NCBI GenBank assembly: GCA_025210575.1
Contig: JAOARK010000415.1
Coordinates: forward strand, 1 to 6,659
Source of the DNA: Schleiferiaceae bacterium
GTDB lineage: Bacteria; Bacteroidota; Bacteroidia; Flavobacteriales; Schleiferiaceae
Direction of reading: 5' to 3'
Length of the DNA stretch: 6,659 nucleotides
Below the pieces are notes generated by a model. The model was not told the DNA's origin, made no database searches, and worked only from the letters and a program-made list of their open reading frames with translations. The translations under genes were made by a program, and so were the position numbers. This document shows, piece after piece, positions 1 to 6,524 of the stretch (the stretch's first letter is position 1; every line of letters starts with the position of its first letter).

Positions 1-762
1 ACTCCTGTTTTTTCTAAGGTTGACTTAGATCATTACATTGAAGAAAAAACAGATCCGGATTATGAAGAAGAGGTAGATCATGAAATCGAGATCTTCAAAA
101 ATGCCCTAGATTTCTCAGAGCAGAAAGCGAGGGAATTTATGATTCCTCGTACCGAAATGGAAACCATTGCCGAAACCGAAAGTGTAAAGCATTTAAAGAA
201 GCAATTTATTCAATCGGGCTATTCAAAAATTTTGGTTTATCGAGACAATGTAGATCATATCATAGGTTATGTTCATGCATTTGAGCTCTTCAAAAAACCC
301 ACAAATCTCAAAAGTATATTAAGGCCAGTACTGTTCATTCCTGAGAGCATGAAGGCCAATGAGATCCTAGACCTTCTCACCAAAGAGAATAGAAGTATTG
401 CGGTGGTGATAGATGAATTTGGAGGCACCTCAGGGATGCTTACGCTTGAAGATGTGGTAGAGGAGATTTTTGGCGAAATAGCCGATGAACATGACTATGA
501 GAATCTGACTGAAACTCAATTGAACGAGCACGAATTCATCTTATCTGCTCGTCATGAAATAGACAATCTGAATAGCAAATACAAGCTTGATCTTCCTGAA
601 TCTGACAACTACAACACGCTGAGCGGAATGATTTTCAATAGCACAGAAAGCATTCCTGAGAAAGGTGAAAAAGTGAAAATTGGCAAATACACTTTTGTAG
701 TTACAAAGGTTTCTTCTAACCGCCTGGAGGAACTCAAACTTATCTTACCAAAAGAGGATTAA
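1..762 (+). CDS. HlyC/CorC (CNNM-family) protein, CBS-pair and C-terminal domain; 5' end outside window
   Basis: The frame is open from base 1, giving 253 visible residues, so the gene begins upstream and the first in-frame ATG (139) is internal. Visible order: an acidic linker (about residues 1-35), a CBS pair opening at the family signature EFMIPRTEM (about 45-53), a second CBS half with the highly typical VVIDEFGGTSGMLTLEDVVE stretch (about 136-155) followed by EEIFGEIADEHD, and a CorC_HlyC domain (about 175-250) ending in RLEELKLILP. The N-terminal DUF21/CNNM membrane domain expected for the family would lie off the left edge. Family members are inner-membrane proteins linked to Mg2+/Co2+ homeostasis; the old name haemolysin is misleading. 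GldE, the gliding protein, belongs to the same family, but the neighbour here is a PpiD-like gene rather than gldD, so I do not call it gldE. No terminator separates it from the next gene, so co-transcription is possible. Family is confident; substrate is unknown. Confidence 0.93.
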   Translation, partial: TPVFSKVDLDHYIEEKTDPDYEEEVDHEIEIFKNALDFSEQKAREFMIPRTEMETIAETESVKHLKKQFIQSGYSKILVYRDNVDHIIGYVHAFELFKKPTNLKSILRPVLFIPESMKANEILDLLTKENRSIAVVIDEFGGTSGMLTLEDVVEEIFGEIADEHDYENLTETQLNEHEFILSARHEIDNLNSKYKLDLPESDNYNTLSGMIFNSTESIPEKGEKVKIGKYTFVVTKVSSNRLEELKLILPKED

Positions 763-800
763 TTTTTTGCACGAATCTCCTGTTAATTAAGGCGAAATAC

Positions 801-808
801 TATATTCG
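801..808 (+). promoter_or_regulatory. Candidate Bacteroidota -7 promoter element upstream of the PpiD-like gene
   Basis: TATATTCG matches the Bacteroidota -7 consensus TAnnTTTG at all but one fixed position and lies about 35 bp before the ATG at 844, a usual distance. No good -33 TTTG is seen at the expected spacing. The element overlaps a short inverted repeat, GCGAA (792-796) and TTCGC (805-809) with an 8-base loop, which could be an operator or chance. This is a weak call from pattern only. Confidence 0.3.
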
Positions 809-843
809 CAAACTTTACAAAATCATAAAAATTAGCATTGTAA

Positions 844-2997
844 ATGGCTACATTGGAGAAGATTAGAAAACGTTCAGGATTATTGATCGTTGTAATTGGA
901 TTGGCAATGGGAGGTTTTGTTCTTCAAGACTTGTTTAGCTCTGGAAGAAACCTTTTTAGCGACCCAAATACCATTGGTTCTATTAATGGAGAAAAAATTA
1001 CCCGTCAAGACTTTGCCCTAAGAATTGAAAACCTGAAGAACAACAACGAGCAATACGCTCAGTTTTCAGATAAAATGGTTGCAGACTTTGTTTGGAATCA
1101 GCTACAATTAGAAATCATTCAAGGCGAAGAATGCGAGAAATTGGGTTTAAGTGTTTCTTCTGAAGAACTTTTCTTCAACTTGAAAAACGACCCAAGTATT
1201 CGTCAGGCACCTGCATTTCAAGACCCAAACACTGGACAATTTAGTGAGTCTAGAATTGGAGATTACTTAACAAGTCTTCAAGACGGAAGGGATAACGGAA
1301 ACCCTGAAGCGATTAAAGCTTGGCAACAATGGACAGAGTACGAAAAGGCAATGGCCGATCAGGCTTTGACCACGAAATACAACAATGCTGTAAAATATGG
1401 AATCTACATTCCTAAGGCTATTGGCGAGCACGAATATGCCAAGACTTCAAAAAGCGTTCAAGCTCAATTCATCCAGTTACCTTATGTAGGTATTACCGAT
1501 GCTGATGTTGAGCCTACTGAAGGTGATTTAAGCAGCTATTACGGTAAGAATAAATCAGATTATGAAAGAAAAGCTTCTAGAGACATTTCTTTTGTAACCT
1601 TCCCTATTCAGCCTTCTGATGCAGATAACAACGAAGTATTAACTGAATTGAATGAGATTCTTGAAGATCGCGTTGACGGTGTGGATACCATTGCTGGATT
1701 CAGAAATACTGATAACGATTCATTGTATGTTTCATTAAACTCTGATTACCCTTTTGCAGATCGTTATGTAAAAGCTGGAAACATGAATCAAGAGATTGAT
1801 AGTTTAATGATGAACAGCGAAGTAGGCTTTGTTTACGGTCCTTACAAAGATGGTGACGGATACACTATTTCTAAATTGAATGACATCATCAACATGCCTG
1901 ACTCTGTTAAGGCACGTCATGTATTGATCTCTTTTGCTGGTGCTGAAAGAGCTGCTCCAACAGTAACTCGTACTGGTTTTGAAGCAAAAGCTTTAGCGGA
2001 TAGTCTTTTTGCAATTGTTAAAGATGATGCATCTCAGTTTGACAGCATCTCAGAAAAACATTCTGATGACATCGCTGCAAAGATGAAAGGTGGCGACCTT
2101 GGATGGTTCTCTGAAAGAATGATGGCTGAGCCATTTGAGAACTATTGTTTCAGAAATGAGAAAGGAGACATTGGTTTAGTATTCACAAACTTTGGTTTCC
2201 ACATTATTGCCATTGACGATCAGGCTGGAGAAAACAAAGCGGTAAGAGTTGCGAACATTCACCGTGCAGTGCGTCCAAGCCAGACAACAATAGAAGACAT
2301 TTATCGTGAAGCAGCAATGTTTGCTAAAGAGTCTCAAAGTGCAGAAGATGCTAACGCTTTAGCTGCTGAAAAAGGATTGTCTTTAAGACCAGCAAAAGGT
2401 TTAAGTAAAGGAGATGAAAACATCCCAGGCTTGAACCAGAACAGACAAATTGTTCGTTGGGCATTCAATGAAGAAAGAGCTGAAGGAAACGTAAACGTAT
2501 TCTCTACAAATGAAGCACACATCGTTGTGATCTTAGATAAGATGTTCGAAGATGGCGTTGCTCCTTTAGACAAAGTAAAAGAAGAAGTTCGTGCTGAAGT
2601 ATTGAAAGAAAAGAAGGCTGAAATGTTGATGCAGAAATTCAATGATGCAAAAGCAAGTGGAGCTTCTATGGAGAATATTGCAACCACAGTAGGTGCAGAA
2701 GTAAAGCCACAGGCTACTAATCTTGGATCTACCGCTTTAAGTGGTGTGGGTAGCGAGCCAGTTGTTATTGGCACCATGTGTGGATTACCTGCTAACGCAG
2801 TATCTCAACCTATTAAAGGAAACAGCGGAGTATTTGTTGTAATGGTTCAACAAGAATTGCCATTTACTCCTAAACCAGATTACAAAGCAGAGCAAGATCA
2901 ATTAAGCAGCAGCATCAGAGGGCTTGTAGCTTCTCAGTTGTTTACAAGCTTAAAAGAAGGTGCAGACGTAGAAGAATTCTACAACGATATTTACTAG
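844..2997 (+). CDS. ppiD: PpiD-like membrane-anchored peptidylprolyl isomerase/periplasmic chaperone (SurA_N + parvulin)
   Basis: This 717-residue protein has the PpiD plan. A short basic N-terminus (KIRKR) precedes one uncleaved transmembrane helix (about 12-30), which would place the rest in the periplasm. A SurA_N-like segment follows, starting at INGEKITRQDF (47-57) and running to about 200. One well-conserved parvulin domain spans about 355-460: ARHVLI (357-362), SDD (407-409), GGDLGWF (416-422), FE (431-432) and FGFHII (450-455). The C-terminal third (about 510-700) resembles the degenerate PPIase-like tail of E. coli PpiD. The family assists folding of outer-membrane and secreted proteins at the inner-membrane exit. 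E. coli PpiD is about 620 residues, so this one is longer, mostly between the SurA_N and parvulin parts. Start: ATG 844, just before the basic/TM segment; no Shine-Dalgarno, as usual in Bacteroidota. It sits 81 bp after the HlyC/CorC gene and is followed by a terminator. The symbol is by architecture; orthology is not tested. Confidence 0.9.
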   Translation: MATLEKIRKRSGLLIVVIGLAMGGFVLQDLFSSGRNLFSDPNTIGSINGEKITRQDFALRIENLKNNNEQYAQFSDKMVADFVWNQLQLEIIQGEECEKLGLSVSSEELFFNLKNDPSIRQAPAFQDPNTGQFSESRIGDYLTSLQDGRDNGNPEAIKAWQQWTEYEKAMADQALTTKYNNAVKYGIYIPKAIGEHEYAKTSKSVQAQFIQLPYVGITDADVEPTEGDLSSYYGKNKSDYERKASRDISFVTFPIQPSDADNNEVLTELNEILEDRVDGVDTIAGFRNTDNDSLYVSLNSDYPFADRYVKAGNMNQEIDSLMMNSEVGFVYGPYKDGDGYTISKLNDIINMPDSVKARHVLISFAGAERAAPTVTRTGFEAKALADSLFAIVKDDASQFDSISEKHSDDIAAKMKGGDLGWFSERMMAEPFENYCFRNEKGDIGLVFTNFGFHIIAIDDQAGENKAVRVANIHRAVRPSQTTIEDIYREAAMFAKESQSAEDANALAAEKGLSLRPAKGLSKGDENIPGLNQNRQIVRWAFNEERAEGNVNVFSTNEAHIVVILDKMFEDGVAPLDKVKEEVRAEVLKEKKAEMLMQKFNDAKASGASMENIATTVGAEVKPQATNLGSTALSGVGSEPVVIGTMCGLPANAVSQPIKGNSGVFVVMVQQELPFTPKPDYKAEQDQLSSSIRGLVASQLFTSLKEGADVEEFYNDIY

Positions 2998-3018
2998 AAG
3001 ATAGTAAACTACTTTTAG

Positions 3019-3049
3019 AAAGCCTCGAAGTTACTTCGGGGCTTTTTTT
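3019..3049 (+). terminator. Intrinsic terminator of the PpiD-like gene, shared by the convergent glycosyltransferase gene
   Basis: Twelve-base arms AAAGCCTCGAAG (3019-3030) and CTTCGGGGCTTT (3034-3045) pair throughout with one G-T wobble around a TTA loop, and seven Ts follow (3043-3049). It starts 21 bp after the plus-strand stop codon. Read on the minus strand the same hairpin follows the glycosyltransferase stop codon at once, but the T-run there is poor (TTTCT), so termination should be stronger for the plus-strand transcript. Confidence 0.92.
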
Positions 3050-4055
3050 ATTCAAGCACATAAGGCAGAATCTCATTCTGAACGAGCCTTTCTGTTAAAT
3101 CCGGAAATTTTTCATGCACTACCTCCTTTTTATTTATCCAATTCATAATGACATGTGAGGATGCATCATTTAATTGATAGACTACAGGAACGCCAATTTC
3201 TTCTAAAGCTTTGGCATTCATCAATTGCTCAAACTGGTTGGCAATTGGCACAACCAATAATTTCTTATTTAAATAAATCGCTTCCGCTGGAGTTTCAAAA
3301 CCAGCACTTGTAATAACCCCTGCACAGGTTTCCATGCTTTTCAAAAAGTTATCACTTTCAATCTGTTGAATTCGACCATTTCCAAACTCATGTGTTTGCT
3401 CTACCTTTTTGGTGAAAATCTCAAAGTATGCCGTTGAAAATTGTGCAAAATATCCACGTAAAAAATCAACACCAAAGGCAGGTAAATATACCGTGTATTT
3501 ATTCTTTGCTACATAAGAATTCTCCATGGCTCTCACCTCTTTTCTAATTACAGGGTGAAACATGAAAAAATCATACGGTTTAAAGTGAAAACTTATGTTG
3601 TGTATGGCCGGTGCATAATACTTCAATATCAATTTCCCGATGAGGGATGATTCTTTTGGCTTTGGCACATGCTTAGAAAGTAAAGCAGATTGATGGCTTA
3701 ATCCAATGCATCTATGGCTTTTCAATTTACTCGACCAAGAAGCAACAAATTCAAAATCAGAAATAACCAAATCATAATTTCTAACGGGAAGCTTACATAC
3801 CTCCCATGCCGCCTTGAGTAAATTATTTCTTGTTAATGTCTTTAAATAACTTACACCTCCTTGGGCATCATACTTCAACGTAATACCTGTAAAAATGTAC
3901 TTGGGCTGTATGGGTAATTCTATTTCACTTTCATTTCCAGAAATCAACACATCTACATCGGCATATTTGCCCAACACTGGAATGATCTCTCTAGCACGCG
4001 CAATATGCCCATTTCCAGTTCCCTGTATGGCATAAAGAATCTTTGGCTTATGCAT
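3048..4055 (-). CDS. GT-B-fold glycosyltransferase, Glyco_trans_1_3/MurG-like family
   Basis: The 335-residue protein opens with a beta strand and a glycine-rich loop, ILYAIQGTGNGHIARA (6-21), the N-terminal signature of this family and of MurG-like GT-B enzymes. A central Rossmann-type strand VISDFE (97-102) follows. The C-terminal half carries the nucleotide-sugar-binding region GVITSAGFETPAEAI (246-260), then KLLVVPIANQFEQLMNA (265-281), the typical acceptor/donor-site pattern. There is no signal peptide or clear transmembrane helix, so it is probably cytosolic or peripheral on the inner membrane. Family members are mostly uncharacterised; donor and acceptor cannot be read from sequence. 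Its ATG (4055-4053) lies inside the end of the upstream phosphoesterase gene (8-bp overlap) and has no evident Shine-Dalgarno, which suggests coupled translation. The stop codon TAA (3050-3048) falls in the T-tract of the convergent terminator. Family confident; function unknown, with envelope glycolipid or polysaccharide synthesis a guess from context. Confidence 0.88.
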   Translation of the reverse strand: MHKPKILYAIQGTGNGHIARAREIIPVLGKYADVDVLISGNESEIELPIQPKYIFTGITLKYDAQGGVSYLKTLTRNNLLKAAWEVCKLPVRNYDLVISDFEFVASWSSKLKSHRCIGLSHQSALLSKHVPKPKESSLIGKLILKYYAPAIHNISFHFKPYDFFMFHPVIRKEVRAMENSYVAKNKYTVYLPAFGVDFLRGYFAQFSTAYFEIFTKKVEQTHEFGNGRIQQIESDNFLKSMETCAGVITSAGFETPAEAIYLNKKLLVVPIANQFEQLMNAKALEEIGVPVVYQLNDASSHVIMNWINKKEVVHEKFPDLTERLVQNEILPYVLE

Positions 4056-4884
4056 GCTTAACCGGGTTTACCAATTCCATCAATTCTTCCCAGCTATATT
4101 TTTTGTCTTCAGTTTTATTTTCGTCTTTACTGTTTAAGTGGTTAGCGGGATCGTATTGATAAATTCTCCATTGATTGTTATGAAATTCTAAGGCTGTAAG
4201 ATTCTCTACCCAGTCTCCAGAATTCAAGTACAAAACACTTCCTTTTTTGTTTTGTACTTGTCTTATCTGTGGTTGATGAATATGTCCGCAAATAACGTAG
4301 TCAAACCCTTGTTCAATTGCCAATTCTGAGGCAGTTTCTTCAAAATCAGAAATGAATTTAACCGCTTTCTTTACGCTGTTCTTTATCTTTTTTGAGAATG
4401 AATATTTCTCTCTGCCAAACTTTTCTAAAATGACATTGAGAAAGCGATTTATGAGAATTAGTAAATCATAACCCATACCACCCAAACGAGCCACCATTTT
4501 GGCCCCTTGTATAGAACGGTCAAATACATCACCATGAAATACCCAAGCTTTCTTGCCATTAACTTCCAGCAAATGTTTGTTGCAGAGTTTTATATTACCA
4601 ATTTGGGTATCAGTAAACTTGCGCAGCAATTCATCATGGTTACCTGTGATGTAGTACACTTTCGTTCCTTTAGAAGCCATGTGCATAATCTGCTTCAACA
4701 CCTTCATGTGTGCACCGGGAAAGTAATTCTTCCTAAAATTCCAGATATCAATGATATCTCCATTAAGAAGAAGTGTTTTGGGTTTAATGCACTTTAGGTA
4801 GTTGAGGAGTTCTTTGGCATGACAACCAAATGTACCTAAGTGAACATCAGAGATAATAGCAATCTCAACAAAGCGCTTAGCCAT
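4048..4884 (-). CDS. LpxH-like calcineurin-type metallophosphoesterase (UDP-2,3-diacylglucosamine diphosphatase family)
   Basis: The 278-residue protein shows every metal-binding motif of calcineurin-like phosphoesterases in order: SDVHLG (12-17; Asp13, His15), NGDIID (41-46; Asp43), GNHDE (81-85), FHGD (116-119) and GHIHQP (200-205; His201, His203). The insert with basic and hydrophobic helices between HGD and GHIH (about 123-190), and the overall spacing, resemble the COG2908 group that includes LpxH, which cleaves UDP-2,3-diacylglucosamine to lipid X in lipid A synthesis. However E. coli LpxH has GNRD where this has GNHD, so it may be an LpxH paralogue with another phosphodiester or pyrophosphate substrate; I withhold the symbol lpxH. 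About 40 extra charged C-terminal residues (KDENKTEDKK) follow the fold. Start: ATG 4884, immediately before the first strand. The gene lies 80 bp after prfB and its last 8 bases overlap the glycosyltransferase start. Confidence 0.9.
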   Translation of the reverse strand: MAKRFVEIAIISDVHLGTFGCHAKELLNYLKCIKPKTLLLNGDIIDIWNFRKNYFPGAHMKVLKQIMHMASKGTKVYYITGNHDELLRKFTDTQIGNIKLCNKHLLEVNGKKAWVFHGDVFDRSIQGAKMVARLGGMGYDLLILINRFLNVILEKFGREKYSFSKKIKNSVKKAVKFISDFEETASELAIEQGFDYVICGHIHQPQIRQVQNKKGSVLYLNSGDWVENLTALEFHNNQWRIYQYDPANHLNSKDENKTEDKKYSWEELMELVNPVKHA

Positions 4885-4900
4885 TTCAATAGTTTTAGCT

Positions 4901-4917
4901 AATTACGCTTTGTAATT
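4901..4917. repeat. Short inverted repeat in the prfB to phosphoesterase gap
   Basis: Arms AATTAC (4901-4906) and GTAATT (4912-4917) are perfect complements around a 5-base GCTTT loop, 17-34 bp upstream of the phosphoesterase ATG. It could be an operator or a weak leader hairpin for that gene. In this very AT-rich 80-bp spacer a chance match is quite likely. There is no T-run after it, so it is not a terminator for prfB, and I see no clear TAnnTTTG promoter in the spacer. Confidence 0.3.
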
Positions 4918-4964
4918 CAATTTAAAATTTAAGTAAGTATTATATAATTATGAAAGATATGGCA

Positions 4965-6065
4965 CTAATCTTCATGCTTCGCTTCTCCTTCTTGCATGAG
5001 ATAAGCCTTTAAGAATCCATCTAAGTCTCCATTCATTACACTATCTACATTAGATGTATCGTAAGCTGTGCGCACATCTTTTACTAGCTTATAAGGCTGC
5101 ATTACATAGTTTCTGATCTGAGAACCCCATTCGATCTTTTTCTTGCCCGCTTCAATTTCTGCACGTTTAGCATTCTTAGCCTCCATCTCTATTTCGTACA
5201 ATTGAGACTTCAGTAATTGAATAGCCTTTTCTTTATTACCTAATTGTGAACGTGTTTCGGTATTCTCGATGATGATACCCGATGGCTTGTGCTTTAATCG
5301 CACTCCCGTTTCAACTTTGTTTACGTTCTGACCTCCTGCTCCACTCGATCTAAAGGTGTCCCACTCAATATCATTCAGGTTCACTTCAATATTGATCGAA
5401 TCATCCACCAATGGATATACATATACCGAAGCAAATGAGGTATGACGTTTTGCGTTAGAATCAAATGGAGAAATACGTACTAAACGATGCACTCCATTCT
5501 CTCCCTTTAGGAAACCAAAAGTGTAATCCCCTTCAATCTCCAAAGTCACCGTTTTAATACCAGCTACATCTCCATGCTGCAAGTTGAGCTCTCTTACTTT
5601 GTGCCCGTGCTTTTCGGCCCACATTAAATACATGCGCATCAGCATGCTGGCCCAATCGCAACTTTCCGTTCCACCCGCACCAGCGGTAATCTGAAGAACA
5701 GCGCTCAACTTATCCTCTTCACCAGAAAGCATATTCTTGAATTCAAGGTCTTCTACTTCTTTAAAAACCTTGGCATAGTTACTCTCTAATTCACTTTCTT
5801 CAATTACACCTTCTTTCAGAAATTCATGAGCCAATTCTAATTCTTCGTACATGTTTTGTACGCGATCAAACCCCTCAACCCAAAATTTAAGTTGACGAAT
5901 TCCTTTTAAAACCACTTCTGCCTTTTTAGGGTCATCCCAAAAACCAGGTGCCGCGGTTTTCTCCTCTTCATTGTGAATAGTGATCTTCTTCTCTTCCAGG
6001 TTTAAATAACCTTTCAAGGTCTCTACTCTTTGCCCAATCTCTTTTATCTGATCTTGTGTAACCAT
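4965..6065 (-). CDS. prfB: Peptide chain release factor 2 (RF2), single uninterrupted frame
   Basis: RF2 recognises UAA and UGA in the ribosomal A site and triggers peptide release. From the ATG at 6065 the protein has 366 residues, normal for RF2. It shows the N-terminal helical domain, the acidic GAGGTESCDWA stretch (129-139), the RF2-specific stop-reading tripeptide SPF (199-201) inside RISPFDSNAKRHTSF, and the catalytic GGQ (244-246) in SSGAGGQNVNK. RF1 would have PxT in place of SPF. The residue four before GGQ, where E. coli has Ala or Thr246, is Ser. I prefer ATG 6065 over an in-frame TTG at 6074: MVTQDQIKEI matches the usual Bacteroidota RF2 start, and the TTG adds only three residues. 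The usual programmed +1 frameshift site (CTT TGA C after Gly-Tyr) is absent; the frame reads GGT TAT TTA AAC. It sits 24 bp downstream of the small membrane-protein gene. Stop TAG 4967-4965. Confidence 0.97.
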   Translation of the reverse strand: MVTQDQIKEIGQRVETLKGYLNLEEKKITIHNEEEKTAAPGFWDDPKKAEVVLKGIRQLKFWVEGFDRVQNMYEELELAHEFLKEGVIEESELESNYAKVFKEVEDLEFKNMLSGEEDKLSAVLQITAGAGGTESCDWASMLMRMYLMWAEKHGHKVRELNLQHGDVAGIKTVTLEIEGDYTFGFLKGENGVHRLVRISPFDSNAKRHTSFASVYVYPLVDDSINIEVNLNDIEWDTFRSSGAGGQNVNKVETGVRLKHKPSGIIIENTETRSQLGNKEKAIQLLKSQLYEIEMEAKNAKRAEIEAGKKKIEWGSQIRNYVMQPYKLVKDVRTAYDTSNVDSVMNGDLDGFLKAYLMQEGEAKHED

Positions 6066-6071
6066 AGATGG

Positions 6072-6079
6072 CAAATGTA
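6072..6079 (-). promoter_or_regulatory. Candidate -7 element just upstream of prfB
   Basis: On the minus strand the bases read TACATTTG, a perfect match to the Bacteroidota -7 consensus TAnnTTTG. It ends only 6 bases before the prfB ATG, so a transcript starting from it would have almost no leader. No -33 TTTG lies about 20 bases upstream, so it may be a chance match in AT-rich DNA. Confidence 0.22.
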
Positions 6080-6089
6080 AAACTTCGAC

Positions 6090-6509
6090 TTAATCTATAG
6101 TGTTTGATTCCGTATTTCCTGACTGCTTATTGACCAATCTGCTTCCTAAATAAGCAAAGGGAATAAAGAGTAAGAGTCCAGTGTAAAAAACCCAATCTGG
6201 ATATCCCAAGTGCAAACGATAGCCAATTGGGGGTAACAATAAACCAGCGATTAGCGCTGGAACATTTTTAAACCTTGCCGCACTAATTCTCCTTGTTAAT
6301 GTACCAGCAACCAAAGCACCTACACTAGAAGAAAATAAGTAGATCATTAAATTGATTATGGGCATTTCTTGGCGCACTCTAATTACTCCGCCTGGATCTA
6401 AATCAGTCTGCTCTAAAGGGAATATTGCAAACCCTAAAAAGGTGATGATCTCTATTACGATAAACCCTACAATAATACCTACCAATACTCCACCAATGGC
6501 TTTTCCCAT
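6090..6509 (-). CDS. Small four-helix integral membrane protein of unknown function
   Basis: I do not recognise this 139-residue protein. Hydrophobicity read by eye gives four membrane segments: about 5-31 (glycine-rich GGVLVGIIVGF start), 50-71, 83-97 and 105-124. A short polar loop with DLDPGG and RVRQE (36-48) lies between the first two, and the basic patch TRRISAARFK (72-81) between the second and third suggests that loop faces the cytoplasm. The tail (KQSGNTESNTID) is polar. No catalytic motif, lipobox or metal site is visible. The start ATG at 6509 directly precedes the first helix and lies 15 bp after the stop of the LysM gene; the next gene, prfB, begins 24 bp after its stop. This spacing suggests one transcript, though shared function with either neighbour is not implied. 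Confidence 0.8.
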   Translation of the reverse strand: MGKAIGGVLVGIIVGFIVIEIITFLGFAIFPLEQTDLDPGGVIRVRQEMPIINLMIYLFSSSVGALVAGTLTRRISAARFKNVPALIAGLLLPPIGYRLHLGYPDWVFYTGLLLFIPFAYLGSRLVNKQSGNTESNTID

Positions 6510-6524
6510 AATTTGATGTAAACT

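Noticed and set aside
139..141. ATG at 139 as the start of the first gene
   Set aside because: The frame is open and family-like to the left edge (FSEQKAREF precedes the Met of the CBS signature MIPRTEM), so this Met is internal and the gene is cut by the window.
763..770. T-run just after the HlyC/CorC stop codon as a terminator
   Set aside because: There is no GC-rich hairpin before the six Ts, so it cannot be an intrinsic terminator.
2334..2777. Minus-strand open frame of 147 codons
   Set aside because: It lies wholly antisense inside the well-supported PpiD-like gene. Its translation is rich in Ser, Ala, Phe and Thr without a recognisable domain, as expected for a shadow of the coding strand.
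4507..4797. Plus-strand open frame of 96 codons
   Set aside because: It is antisense to the phosphoesterase gene across its conserved GNHD and HGD motifs and shows no domain, promoter or start context of its own.
4918..4934. AT-rich near-palindrome (TTTAAAATTTAA region) after prfB
   Set aside because: The symmetry is imperfect and made only of A and T. It would not form a stable terminator and is expected by chance in this composition.
6066..6074. TTG start codon giving an RF2 three residues longer
   Set aside because: The ATG at 6065 fits the usual RF2 N-terminus better, and the TTG falls in a possible promoter element.
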